Positions 28,269 to 36,762 are shown, numbered from the stretch's first letter. The stretch: DNA of 37,405 nucleotides from Deltaproteobacteria bacterium (GCA_021372695.1 JAJFTY010000069.1:1-37405); one strand, 5' to 3'. Numbers and translations are program-made. Notes: generated from the letters alone by a model not told the origin.

Positions 28269-29030
28269 TCACTTTTTTCGATCGGCAAACTCCTCAAGTT
28301 TCTCCACACGCTCCGGCGCCGACACCGTCGCCAGACAGGCCTCGACCTCGTAGTCCATCAGGGCCTCCAGGCTCACCTCCGAGGCCATGTTGAGACCCTT
28401 CTTGATCAGGTTGATGGAAAAGAGGGAGTTGGCGGCGATCTTCTTCGCCATGGCCATAGCCTCTTCCATCAATTGCTCCGCAGCAACAGCCTTGTTGACC
28501 AGGCCGATCCGTTCCGCTTCTTTCCCGTCGATGTAGTCGCAGGTGAACAGGAGTTCCCGTGCTTTGCCGGGGCCGACCAGATCCTGGACAAGGCGCATCG
28601 CACCGCCGGTCACGGAGGAAGAGACTCGCGCCTCGGGGGAGCCGAATTTCGCCCCTTCCGCGGCGATCCGGATGTCGCAGGCAAGGGCAAGTTCATAGCC
28701 GCTTCCCAGGGCGAAGCCGTTCACGGCGGCGATGGTCGGCTTCGGATAACGGATGATCTGGCGGGAGATCTCCTGGAGATGGACCAGGTAGTCCCGGTAG
28801 GCCTGGAGCGACCGTCCCTTGGAGTCCTTGAGGTCCGCACCGGTGGAAAAGGCCCTTCCCGTACCGGTGAAGATGAGAACCCGGATGCTGTCATCCTCGC
28901 GTGCGTCGGCGAGACCCTGCTCGATGTCGAGCCAGAGCCGCTTGTTCATGGCGTTCAAAACCTGAGGCCGGTTCAGGGTGATGACGGCGACTCCCTCCTT
29001 CTTCTCATAGATGATGCATTCAAAAGTCAT
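28269..29030 (-). CDS. enoyl-CoA hydratase/isomerase (crotonase) family protein
   Basis: The protein has 253 residues, the usual length. The oxyanion-hole segments are FSTGADLKD (61-69) and NGFALGSGYELALACDIRIA. Both catalytic glutamates of true hydratases can be placed: E113 in YEL and E133 in SPE, 20 apart as E144 and E164 are in the rat enzyme. It should therefore add water to a trans-2-enoyl-CoA rather than being one of the non-hydratase crotonases. It starts 12 bases after the acyl-CoA synthetase with GGGAGG as binding site, so the two are co-translated. No dehydrogenase or thiolase partner is in the window, so the full pathway is incomplete here. Confidence 0.93.
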   Translation of the reverse strand: MTFECIIYEKKEGVAVITLNRPQVLNAMNKRLWLDIEQGLADAREDDSIRVLIFTGTGRAFSTGADLKDSKGRSLQAYRDYLVHLQEISRQIIRYPKPTIAAVNGFALGSGYELALACDIRIAAEGAKFGSPEARVSSSVTGGAMRLVQDLVGPGKARELLFTCDYIDGKEAERIGLVNKAVAAEQLMEEAMAMAKKIAANSLFSINLIKKGLNMASEVSLEALMDYEVEACLATVSAPERVEKLEEFADRKK

Positions 29031-29042
29031 GGCGATCCTCCC

Positions 29043-31169
29043 TCAGTCGATGATGATGCGGGCGTCGACGACGGACGCCCCCTGTTCGTGCACGATGATC
29101 GGATTGATGTCCACCTCCCGGATCTCCGGATGGTCGGCCGCCAACTGCGCAATCCTCCGCAGTAGGTCCTTCAGGATCCCAGTATCCTTCGACTTCTGCC
29201 CGCGGACGCCGCCAAGAAGGGGGTACCCCTTGATCTCAAGGATCATCTCTTCGAGATCCAGATCGGATGGCGGGGTGACGCGGAAAGAGACGTCCTTCAA
29301 TACCTCGACGAAGATTCCGCCAAGGCCGAACATGAGGACCGGTCCGAACTGGGGATTCCGGACCATGCCGACGATGCACTCCTGACCTTTGGCCGCCATC
29401 GGCGCGACCAGAGCGCCCTGGACCTTTCCCGGGTCGCTGACCCGGGAGGCGTTCGCGACGACCTTCGCGAATCCTTCGCGGACCGCATTCGCGTCGGCGA
29501 GGTTCAGCAGGATTCCGCCCGCGTCCGACTTGTGGATGATCTCGGGGGAGACGATTTTCAGGGCGACGGGGAAGCCGATGGCGGCGGCAGCGGCGGCGGC
29601 ATCATCTCCGGTCTTTGCCAGCCTGGCCGGCGGAAGGGTGACGCCGTAGCAGGTGAGAAGCTCCCACGCTTCCGTCTCCAGGAGGTTCTTCCGGCCGACC
29701 CTCTTGACCGCGGAGATCAGGGTCCGCGCCTTTTCAACGTCCGCCGGAAGGGACCCCAGAGACCTGGCGCGATTCAATTCTTCGCGCCGGGCGGCAAATT
29801 TGGCCATGTAGGCTAGGCACCGGGCGGCCCGCTCCGAGGAGGGGGTCAGCAGGACGCCGTTTTCAGAGAGAATCTTCATGGAAGGGAAGGGGGCCTGGGC
29901 AAAGGAGCTGTGAACGGCGATCGGCTTTTTGTATTGTCTCATCAGGCGGGCCAGCTCTCGCGAGGTCTTTTCCTCCAGTTCACCGACGTGCGGCGCGATG
30001 ATCTCCTTGAACCCTCCGAAGAACCCTGTGACATAGATCGAATCGATCCCCGGTTCTGCCATGAGCACCTCCACGACCTTATTGATCATGTCGGGATTCT
30101 CCTCGGCGGTTCCGCCGTAGTCGATCGGGTTCGACGCCGGCATGCCGGCGAGCAGGAACGGGCGGATCCTCTCCTGGGTCGCCTGGGGCAGGACCGGAAC
30201 CTCCAGTCCGAAATGTTCGGCATTGTCGGCGGCGACGGAGTTGTCCCCGCCGCCCTCCGAAACGATGGCGACCCTGTTTCCCTTGGGCAGGGGCATGTTG
30301 GCGAAAGACATGGCGACGTCGAACATCTCATCGACGTTGGTGACGCGGACGATCCCCGCCTGCCGGAAGGCGGCGTCCACGACAGCGTCATCGGCGGCCA
30401 GCGACCCGGTATGGGACGCGGCGGCTCTGGCGCCTGCCTTGCTCCGTCCCACCTTGAGGATCACGACCGGTTTGATCTTCGAAACCTCCCGCGCCACGCG
30501 GACGATCTCGCCCCCGTCCTTGATCCCCTCCATGTAGACCAGGATCGCTCTGGTCCCTTTGTCCTGTCCCAGGTAGTCGATGTACTCGTGGAACTTCACT
30601 CCGATGGCGTTACCGGCGGAGATGATGTGGCTCAGTCCTACGCCGCGCATCTCTGCATAGTGGGTGATCGAGTCGATGATGTTCCCGCTCTGGGCAATGA
30701 CAGCCAGTGGCCCTTTCTTGATCGGCGGGACGCCCAGCAGGTTCATCCCGCCCGAGGCGCTGAAGAGGCCGGAACAGTTCGGTCCGATGATCTTTGCGCC
30801 GCCGGCCGTTGCCGTGCGGAGGATTTCGGCTTCGATCCGCTTCCCTTCCTCTCCGGTTTCCCCGAGGCCCGCCGTGATGATCACGACTCCCTTCGCATGC
30901 ATCTTCACGCTGTCGGCCACGGCTTGTGGAATGAGCTTCGGGGCGACGACGACCATCACGAGATCCACCTCCTCCCCGATGTCGAGGATCGAGGGGTAGG
31001 CTTTTCTCCCGAACAGGGTGTCCCGCTTGGGGTTGATGAGGAAGATTTTGCCCGCGTATCCCCCCTGGATGAGGCTCCTCGTCCGCCGTTCGGCTGCCTT
31101 GCCCGGAACCTCGGAGGCCCCGATCACGGCAACAGAGGCGGGGTTGAACAGACGGTTCAACGACTCCAT
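29043..31169 (-). CDS. ADP-forming acyl-CoA (acetate-CoA) ligase, fused alpha-beta
   Basis: The protein has 708 residues. The start is placed at 31169 (MESLNRLFNP) because AAGGAGG lies 5 bases upstream; an in-frame ATG at 31187 would put that site inside the gene and has no site of its own. Domains in order: CoA-binding Rossmann fold (NPASVAVIGAS), succinyl-CoA-ligase-like domains (IIGPNCSG), the HTGSLA segment with H253 as probable phosphohistidine, and a C-terminal ATP-grasp domain (EVDINPIIV). These enzymes interconvert acyl-CoA, ADP and phosphate with acid, CoA and ATP, so they can save energy during fermentation or activate an imported acid. The neighbours (crotonase, TAXI-TRAP) suggest the substrate is the transported carboxylate. 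Confidence 0.93.
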   Translation of the reverse strand: MESLNRLFNPASVAVIGASEVPGKAAERRTRSLIQGGYAGKIFLINPKRDTLFGRKAYPSILDIGEEVDLVMVVVAPKLIPQAVADSVKMHAKGVVIITAGLGETGEEGKRIEAEILRTATAGGAKIIGPNCSGLFSASGGMNLLGVPPIKKGPLAVIAQSGNIIDSITHYAEMRGVGLSHIISAGNAIGVKFHEYIDYLGQDKGTRAILVYMEGIKDGGEIVRVAREVSKIKPVVILKVGRSKAGARAAASHTGSLAADDAVVDAAFRQAGIVRVTNVDEMFDVAMSFANMPLPKGNRVAIVSEGGGDNSVAADNAEHFGLEVPVLPQATQERIRPFLLAGMPASNPIDYGGTAEENPDMINKVVEVLMAEPGIDSIYVTGFFGGFKEIIAPHVGELEEKTSRELARLMRQYKKPIAVHSSFAQAPFPSMKILSENGVLLTPSSERAARCLAYMAKFAARREELNRARSLGSLPADVEKARTLISAVKRVGRKNLLETEAWELLTCYGVTLPPARLAKTGDDAAAAAAAIGFPVALKIVSPEIIHKSDAGGILLNLADANAVREGFAKVVANASRVSDPGKVQGALVAPMAAKGQECIVGMVRNPQFGPVLMFGLGGIFVEVLKDVSFRVTPPSDLDLEEMILEIKGYPLLGGVRGQKSKDTGILKDLLRRIAQLAADHPEIREVDINPIIVHEQGASVVDARIIID

Positions 31170-31202
31170 GACATCCTCCTTTTTCATGATGTTGGGTCTT
31201 CA

Positions 31203-31218
31203 GGGGATACGAATCCCC
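31203..31218 (-). promoter_or_regulatory. small hairpin in the RpiR-ligase gap
   Basis: GGGGAT (31203-31208) and ATCCCC (31213-31218) form a perfect 6-bp stem with a 4-base loop between the regulator stop and the ligase start. No T-run follows on the minus strand. It could modulate read-through; little else can be said. Confidence 0.3.
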
Positions 31219-31268
31219 ATGGCTCTGTAGATGGACTGCTCGCCCGTCGAATGCGAGAGATATCAGCG

Positions 31269-32168
31269 TCAACGGGCAGGTGTTATTCTTTTCTTGCGGA
31301 CTTTTTTATAATCGGCGTAGGGGAGGACGTATATCTCTTTCTTCTGCCAGAGGAGCTCTCGCTCCTTCAAGGCCTTCATGGTCTCCTCCGGGTTCTGCAC
31401 GCTCAGTTCCGTCAGAAGGGCATTGATCAGGCTGATGACCGCAGTGAAGGATTCGATGAAAGAATCGAGCCGGGAGTGGACCGGGAGGACCCAGTCCGCG
31501 TTGCGGGCAAGGGGGGAAACGAGGGAATCGGTGATGGCGCCGACCCGGGCCCCGTTTTCGTGGACATACTCCAGAATGTCGATGGTGAGCTTGGTGTATC
31601 GGGGGAGGCTGATCCCGATGGCGAGATCGTCGGCGCAGACGCCGTCCAGAGTATTCCAGACATCCCCATAACCGGGGATCACCGGCGTCGCCTGCTTGCC
31701 CAGGAAACGGAGATAGAGGGTCAGAACGACGGATGCGCCGTGCGCCCCGCGGAGCCCGACAACGAAGATGCGTTTGGCGTTCTTCATGTCGGTGACCGCC
31801 TGGTGAAAGGTCTCCAGAGGGATGTCCCGAAGGGTTTCGGAGAGGTTCCGGATATCTTCCTGCATAATCCTGCTGAGGTTGTCGCCGTCCGTCCGGTTGT
31901 GTTTGACCGTCTCCTCGAGGCGGGTCACCGTGGTGAGGCGATCCTGGAGTTGGGTCCGGAGCATCTCCTGCAATTTGGGATAGCCGTCGAATCCCAGGAC
32001 CTGTGCCAGACGCACGATGGTCGCCTCGCTGACCGCCGCCTTCCTGGCCAGTTTGGAGGCTGTCAGGAAGATCGACTCCTCGTAATGGTCCATGATGTAT
32101 TGCGCCGCCCGTTTCTGGGCATCGGTCAATTCGATCCTTTTGTCCGCGAGGAGGGCGTTGATCGGCAT
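31269..32168 (-). CDS. RpiR-family transcriptional regulator (HTH + SIS domain)
   Basis: The protein has 299 residues; AAGGA lies upstream of ATG 32168. Residues about 1-80 form the RpiR helix-turn-helix (LTDAQKRAAQYIMDHYEE, then ASKLARKAAVSEATIVRLAQ and LGFDGYPKLQ). Residues about 125-260 form a SIS domain (RIFVVGLRGAHGASVV, then AIGISLPRYTKLTI), which normally binds a phosphorylated sugar. It is the first gene of a same-strand set with an acyl-CoA ligase, crotonase and TAXI-TRAP transporter, which is an unusual partner set for an RpiR regulator. A large inverted repeat overlaps its own predicted -10 box, suggesting autoregulation. It may alternatively control the sugar-acid region. Confidence 0.93.
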   Translation of the reverse strand: MPINALLADKRIELTDAQKRAAQYIMDHYEESIFLTASKLARKAAVSEATIVRLAQVLGFDGYPKLQEMLRTQLQDRLTTVTRLEETVKHNRTDGDNLSRIMQEDIRNLSETLRDIPLETFHQAVTDMKNAKRIFVVGLRGAHGASVVLTLYLRFLGKQATPVIPGYGDVWNTLDGVCADDLAIGISLPRYTKLTIDILEYVHENGARVGAITDSLVSPLARNADWVLPVHSRLDSFIESFTAVISLINALLTELSVQNPEETMKALKERELLWQKKEIYVLPYADYKKVRKKRITPAR

Positions 32169-32172
32169 GAAA

Positions 32173-32208
32173 TATTTCCTTCACAAATGTAGTTTGGTGA
32201 AGGAATTA
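32173..32208. promoter_or_regulatory. inverted repeat, probable RpiR operator
   Basis: TATTTCCTTCAC (32173-32184) and GTGAAGGAATTA (32197-32208) are 12-base arms with one mismatch; the inner 8 bases of each are perfect. The 12-base spacer makes the half-sites about two helical turns apart. The right arm overlaps the -10 box at 32205-32210, so a bound dimer would block transcription. The upstream arm should lie at or before the transcription start, arguing for a DNA operator rather than an RNA hairpin. Confidence 0.6.
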
Positions 32209-32233
32209 TTTCTTTGTCGGTCGGTTTTGTCAA
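32205..32233 (-). promoter_or_regulatory. sigma-70-type promoter of the RpiR operon
   Basis: On the minus strand TTGACA (32233-32228) is a perfect -35 and AATAAT (32210-32205) a five-of-six -10, separated by exactly 17 bases, in an AT-rich gap after the amidohydrolase gene. Transcription would start near 32198, about 30 bases before the regulator's ATG. Confidence 0.7.
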
Positions 32234-32285
32234 GAAAAAAATTCAGAAAAAATATGATGAGTATAATTGAATTGTTATCTGTGAT

Positions 32286-33848
32286 TTATATCTTTCCGCC
32301 CGACCGGAGCCCTCTGAAGAGCAGGCTCGCCATCCCCTGGCCGCCTCTGTAAGGCTCACCCTTCAGGAGAAGGTTTTCAACCTTCAGTCCCAGAAGGTCG
32401 CCCGGTTTCATGGTCAGCGGATTCCGATTCAGGATAACCATGTCGGCGATCTTCCCCACTTCCAGCGAGCCGCGTTCCCGCTCATCGAAGGCAGTCCAGG
32501 CCGCATTCCAGGTGAACAGTTTCAGGGCTTCCGGGATCGTGAGAGACTGCCCGGGAACGGGGTGGTTGCAGGCGGCATGGATGCCGGCGATCGGATCGGG
32601 TAGCGTGCAGGGGGCGTCGGAGCCGCCGCTCAGCATGATCCCCATGTCGGTCATCTTCCGGAGCGGCAGGATACCCTCGGCCCGCTTCCCGAGGAGGCTC
32701 TGCACGAACTCGGCCGGCTCCAGGTCCCAGTAAAGAAAAGCAGGTTGGAGCGGGATCTGGACGCCCAGGCGGGCGCACGTTTCCAGCCCCTCCTCCGTGG
32801 GCAGACAGGCGTGGATGATGCCGTGGCGATGGTCCTGCCGGGGGAAGTCCTTCAGGGCCGTCTCGATGGCCAAGACGGCCTGTTCGAAGGCCGCGTCGCC
32901 GATCGCGTGCATCTCGATCTGGAGCCCTGCGCGGTTTGCCCGTTTGACAAAATCGATTACGGTCTCATCGCTGTAAAAGAGGACGCCACGGTTCTGGGGG
33001 TTGTTCGAATACGGCTGCCGCAGCGCCGCATCCTCGCTGCCGAAGCATCCGTCCAGGGCCGTGGCGAAGCAACCCCCGACCCGCGGCAGTTTCCGCTTCT
33101 TCACCTTCGCCAGATCCATGGTCTGAAAGAAGAGGCGGCTCTGGAAACCGCTGTCGAGCCCTCTTCCCAGAATCGTCTCCATCGTGACGTCCAGGTCGAG
33201 GGGGAACCCCACGCCGGAGACGGTATGCATCATCCCGAACCCTTTTCCGGCCATCGCGTCCACGGCCCGGAGCATGTTCCGGATCGTCCGCGGGAGGGAA
33301 ACCTTTTTGGTGACGAAGTCGGTCACCGCAAAAAAGGCCTCCTGGTTCATCTCCCCAGTCTCTTCATGCCAGCCGCGCAGCGCTTTCAATCTCCGCGGCA
33401 GCAGGTCGATCATTTTGCCATTCACGATACAGGCGTGGCCGTCATATTTGACGATGAAGACCGCCCGGTCCGGGCAGGCCCGGTCGAGCTCCTTGCGGGA
33501 GATCAGCCTCTTTTCCTGAACGGAGTGGGTCGAAGCCCCGAACCCCATGATGATCGCGTCGCGGTTCTCCTGCGCGAATTTCCGGATGCGATCGGACATT
33601 TCGGGAAGGCTCCGGGCGGAGCGCACGTCAAGGCCGGCGCTGAAGAGGGCATGGGATGCGAAGTGCAGGTGTGTGTCCCCGAAAGAGGGCAGCAGGGCCC
33701 GGGTGCCGAGCGCCTCTCGGGGCGCACCCCGATATGCCTCGGGAAGTTCATGTCCGACATGCAGGATCCGTCCGCGGTCCTCAATCAGGTGGGAGTAAAT
33801 ATGATCTTCCCGATCGCATGAAATGATCGTGCCTTCATAGACCTTCAT
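32286..33848 (-). CDS. amidohydrolase family 3 protein (YtcJ-like)
   Basis: The protein has 520 residues. The start at 33848 (MKVYEGTIIS) is supported by GGGAGG 9 bases upstream; the open frame continues to 34529 only as an out-of-frame shadow of corA. Metal-binding H60 and H62 lie in the DTHLHF motif; further family features are MHAIGDAAFEQAV, a late SGGSDAP with the catalytic aspartate, and the C-terminal GSLEVGKIADMVILNRNP that folds back on the small beta domain. No signal peptide is seen, so it is cytoplasmic. Family members hydrolyse amide or related C-N bonds, for example in formamides and N-acyl compounds; the substrate is unknown. It lies between a broken corA and the carboxylate operon and shows no obvious functional tie to either. 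Confidence 0.9.
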   Translation of the reverse strand: MKVYEGTIISCDREDHIYSHLIEDRGRILHVGHELPEAYRGAPREALGTRALLPSFGDTHLHFASHALFSAGLDVRSARSLPEMSDRIRKFAQENRDAIIMGFGASTHSVQEKRLISRKELDRACPDRAVFIVKYDGHACIVNGKMIDLLPRRLKALRGWHEETGEMNQEAFFAVTDFVTKKVSLPRTIRNMLRAVDAMAGKGFGMMHTVSGVGFPLDLDVTMETILGRGLDSGFQSRLFFQTMDLAKVKKRKLPRVGGCFATALDGCFGSEDAALRQPYSNNPQNRGVLFYSDETVIDFVKRANRAGLQIEMHAIGDAAFEQAVLAIETALKDFPRQDHRHGIIHACLPTEEGLETCARLGVQIPLQPAFLYWDLEPAEFVQSLLGKRAEGILPLRKMTDMGIMLSGGSDAPCTLPDPIAGIHAACNHPVPGQSLTIPEALKLFTWNAAWTAFDERERGSLEVGKIADMVILNRNPLTMKPGDLLGLKVENLLLKGEPYRGGQGMASLLFRGLRSGGKI

Positions 33849-33898
33849 TCGCTGGACCTCCCGGCTACGGTTTGAGACGAGATCATCGACGATCGCGC

Positions 33899-33919
33899 GC
33901 CCGGGAAGGATTCCCGGGC
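33899..33919 (-). promoter_or_regulatory. hairpin between corA and the amidohydrolase gene
   Basis: GCCCGGGAA (33899-33907) and TTCCCGGGC (33911-33919) form a perfect 9-bp stem with a GGA loop. No T-run follows on the minus strand, so it is at best a weak or Rho-assisted stop or a stability element. Confidence 0.4.
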
Positions 33920-33946
33920 TGACCAGAGGTTGTGACCCTTCGAGGT

Positions 33947-35008
33947 TCACAGCCATCTCTTCTTCTTGAAGAAGATCATCATGACTACGGCGACGGCGAC
34001 CATCACGCCCCAGAGGGCGAAATATCCCCACGGCCATTCGAGTTCGGGCATGTATTTGAAGTTCATCCCGTAGACGCCCGCGAGAAATGTGAGCGGCATG
34101 AAGATTGTCGCTATGACGGTCAGGACCTACATCACCTCGTTCATCCGGTTGCTGACGGCGGAGAGATAGATGTCGAGCATCCCGGAGAGCATGTCCCGGT
34201 AGGTTTCGATCGTGTCGATCACCTGGATGGTGTGGTCGTAGATGTCGCGAAAGTAGAGCACGGAGAGCTTCGCGATGAGTGGGGAGTCGGAGCGGCTCAG
34301 GTTCCCTACGACCTCCCGGAGGGGCCAGACCGCCTTGCGCAGCAGGATCATCTCTCTTTTCAGGGTCTGGATGGCGCGGAGGGTTTCCCGGGAGGGGCTC
34401 CCCATCAGCGTCTCTTCGATAGCCTCGACCTCCTCGCCCAGATGGTCGAGAATGGCGAAATAGCGGTCCACGATTCCGTCGAGGAGCGCGTGGGCGAGGG
34501 CATCCGCGCCGAGAATGCGAAGGCGGCAACCTTCGTTGTGAAGCCGCTCGTGAATGGGGTTCACGAGTTTCCCTTCCTTTTCCTGCAGTGAGATCAAATA
34601 GTTGTGGCCAAGAATGATGCTCACCTGCTCGGGGATCAGGTGGGCCTCTTCACCCTTATGGAAGTGCTTGAGAACGATGTAGAGGTAATCGCCGTGGTCC
34701 TCCATCTTCGGTCGCTGGTCGGTGTTGAGGATATCCTCGATGGTCAGGGGGTGGAGGCCGAAGACGGCTCCCATGCGTTCAAGAAGGTGGACGTCATGGA
34801 GACCGTCGATGTGAAGCCAGGTGACGCCCTTGCGGTCCGGGGGCGGCTTCAGTCCTTCGAGCGAGGCCAGCTCCTTTTCCTGGAGTTGAGCCCCGTCATA
34901 CTGGCAGAGGGTGATCTTCGCCTTTTCCGCATGCCGCTCGCCGATGTGGACCAGTGCACCGGGCGGGAGTCCGGCCTTGGCGGATCTCTTTTTTGTGGCT
35001 CCGGGCAT
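33947..35008 (-). pseudogene. corA: corA magnesium/cobalt transporter interrupted by an in-frame TAG
   Basis: The frame from ATG 35008 encodes the CorA cytoplasmic funnel (TWLHIDGLHD, HPLTIEDILN, QRPKMEDHGDYLYIVLK and SNRMNEVM). At codon 294 (34129-34127) a TAG occurs where the family usually has lysine (NEVMK). The same frame then continues for 59 codons with the normal C-terminus: the pore helix VLTVIATIFMPLTFLAGVYG, the GMN signature (314-316), the acidic loop PELEWPW and the second helix, ending at TGA 33949-33947. A single A-to-T change (AAG to TAG) explains it. Translation stopping at TAG would give a protein without membrane helices, hence not functional. Amber suppression or a sequencing error are the alternatives; several healthy genes here use TAG as a normal stop. 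Confidence 0.85.
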
Positions 35009-35212
35009 TTCCCTTTTCCTCCGGGGTTTGAACGGAACTTACGGGATGGTGCCGTATCGGTGCGATGTGGGGCTAATGTAGCCGATCACCCCCGGAAAAA
35101 CAACGGAAAAGTCCGCCGGGAAGAGGGCAGCGGATGAGATTTTCTCTTGACAAAAATCTGGGAATTTGCGGACGTATCTGCCAGATTCTCATTCCTCTTC
35201 CCGGAGGTTTCA

Positions 35213-36613
35213 TTGAGATACATCCTTGCCGTCGCTTCGGAGCGGGCCGTGACGGAGGTGATCCGTGCCGCCCTCCGCCGCCCCTTCCACGTGGACGCGG
35301 CGGTCACCGCCCGGGAGTGTCTTGAGTCCCTGCGGAAACGGCGCTATGAATTCGCCTTCATCGATCTCGACCTCCTCGAGGAGGTCGGAGAGATCCCAGG
35401 CGATCCTGGTTCGGCCGTCCGCGTGATCCGGCAGGCTTTCCCCTCGGTTGAGATGATCGTCATATCACCTCAGGAGAGGGCCGGCGAGGCGGTCGATGCA
35501 GTCAAGGCGGGTGCCGCCAATTATGTGACCTATCCCCTGAATGCCGATGAGGTCCGGTATGTGACCGAGAGTCTTCGCGAGGGGATCAGGGCGCAGTCGG
35601 AGCTCGACTACCTGCGGGACCGTTTCTGGCAGTCCGACTCCCTGGAGGTCGTTCAGACCCGCAATCCTGCCATGCGGGCCGTATTCGACAAGGTGCGTCT
35701 TGTTGCCCCCACCAAGAGCAGTGTCCTCCTGACCGGTGAGACGGGGACGGGGAAGGGGATTCTGGCCAAGCTGATCCACCGGCACAGCAACCGCCGGGCG
35801 GTGCAGTTCATCGGAATCCACTGCGGTGCGATTCCCGACACGCTTCTCGAAAGTGAACTCTTCGGCCATGAGAAGGGGGCCTTTACGGGCGCCGTTCGCC
35901 GGAAACTGGGGAAGTTCGAACTGGCCCACGGCGGCACCATCTTTCTCGACGAAATCGCCACGATCACCCCTTCCGCGCAGATCAAGCTCCTCCAGGTCTT
36001 GCAGGAGTGTACTTTCCAGCGGGTCGGCGGGGAGACCCTCATCGAGACGGACGCGAGGATCATCGCGGCCTCCAACATGGACCTGGGGCAGATGGTGGAG
36101 AGGGGCCTCTTCCGGAAGGATCTCTACTACCGTCTGAATGTGTTTCCGATCGAGATTCCGCCGCTTCGGGAACGCCGGGAGGACATCCCGCAACTCACGG
36201 AGATCTTCCTACGGCAGATGAACCGCTTCAATCACCGGGGGATCCACTATGTCCACCCGCGGGTGATGGAGGCGTTTCAGGGTTATCCCTGGCCGGGCAA
36301 CATCCGTGAACTGGAAAACCTCATCGAGCGGGCCTGTATCCTGGAGACCTCGTCGATCCTGACACCGGGGAGCTTTCCGGCGGAGCTCTTTGCCGGTGAG
36401 CCGGCGGTGGTGCCCATCCCGTCGGGAGCTGGCCTGACGCTCTCCGAGGTGCGCACGCGGGCCGCTGCCGAGGCTGAGAAGAACTACCTCCGGGAAGTTC
36501 TTGCCCGCAATCGCGGCAGGATCAACCGGACCGCGGAAGCGGCCGGGGTCACTGCCCGGCAGATCAACAAACTCATGCGTCGGTACGGGATCCGGAAAGA
36601 GACCTTCCGCTGA
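35213..36613 (+). CDS. sigma-54-dependent activator with a degenerate receiver domain
   Basis: The protein has 466 residues. TTG 35213 is chosen as start because CCGGAGG lies 5 bases upstream; an earlier TTG at 35147 has no such site. Residues 1-120 have a receiver fold, but the acidic pair is replaced (ILAVASE instead of ILVVDDE) and the conserved lysine is tyrosine (Y107 in YVTYPLN); an aspartate at about 51 remains. Phosphorylation control is therefore doubtful. The AAA+ part is intact: Walker A GETGTGKG (175-182), GAFTGA (222-227), Walker B TIFLDEI, and PPLRERREDIP. A Fis-like helix-turn-helix ends the chain. It is divergent from corA and has no adjacent kinase, consistent with control by ligand binding or a protein partner. 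Confidence 0.92.
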   Translation: MRYILAVASERAVTEVIRAALRRPFHVDAAVTARECLESLRKRRYEFAFIDLDLLEEVGEIPGDPGSAVRVIRQAFPSVEMIVISPQERAGEAVDAVKAGAANYVTYPLNADEVRYVTESLREGIRAQSELDYLRDRFWQSDSLEVVQTRNPAMRAVFDKVRLVAPTKSSVLLTGETGTGKGILAKLIHRHSNRRAVQFIGIHCGAIPDTLLESELFGHEKGAFTGAVRRKLGKFELAHGGTIFLDEIATITPSAQIKLLQVLQECTFQRVGGETLIETDARIIAASNMDLGQMVERGLFRKDLYYRLNVFPIEIPPLRERREDIPQLTEIFLRQMNRFNHRGIHYVHPRVMEAFQGYPWPGNIRELENLIERACILETSSILTPGSFPAELFAGEPAVVPIPSGAGLTLSEVRTRAAAEAEKNYLREVLARNRGRINRTAEAAGVTARQINKLMRRYGIRKETFR

Positions 36614-36615
36614 TT

Positions 36616-36762
36616 CAGGCTGTTGCAAAACGCCCATATGCTGCGTTCCGCTGCAACCCTCAGCGCTCCCTTCGGCAAGCTCAGGGCAGGCTAAAGGCCT
36701 GTGTCATGGTGAGCCTGTCGAACCATTGCGCGCCTTGCATCTGAGCATTTTTGAACAGCCTG
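36616..36762. repeat. dispersed palindromic element with a second repeat nested inside
   Basis: Imperfect terminal inverted repeats start CAGGCTGTTGCAAAA (36616-36630) and end TTTTTGAACAGCCTG (to 36762). The flanks, with CTGCGTTCCGCTGC and TTGCGCGCCTTGCATCTG, match from memory an intergenic repeat common in deltaproteobacteria. The middle (about 36661-36727: CTTCGGCAAGCTCAGGGCAG, then GTGAGCCTGTCGAACCA) matches another widespread repeat whose translation reads SSGQA...HGEPVEP. Neither encodes a protein. It sits between the convergent ends of the activator and ybbR-like genes. Confidence 0.7.

Noticed and set aside
34127..34129. Amber codon as pyrrolysine insertion in CorA
   Set aside because: TAG ends the IolC-like kinase, ABC ATPase, first hybrid kinase and TAXI receptor genes normally, and CorA has no known need for pyrrolysine; kept only as an alternative.
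33849..34529. N-terminal extension of the amidohydrolase over corA
   Set aside because: The extension is an out-of-frame reading of corA with a low-complexity Arg/Pro-rich product; a strong ribosome site marks ATG 33848.
35147..35212. Earlier TTG start of the sigma-54 activator, or TTGACA at 35147-35152 as a -35 box
   Set aside because: No ribosome site precedes this TTG while GGAGG precedes TTG 35213; as a promoter, no acceptable -10 lies 16-18 bases downstream.
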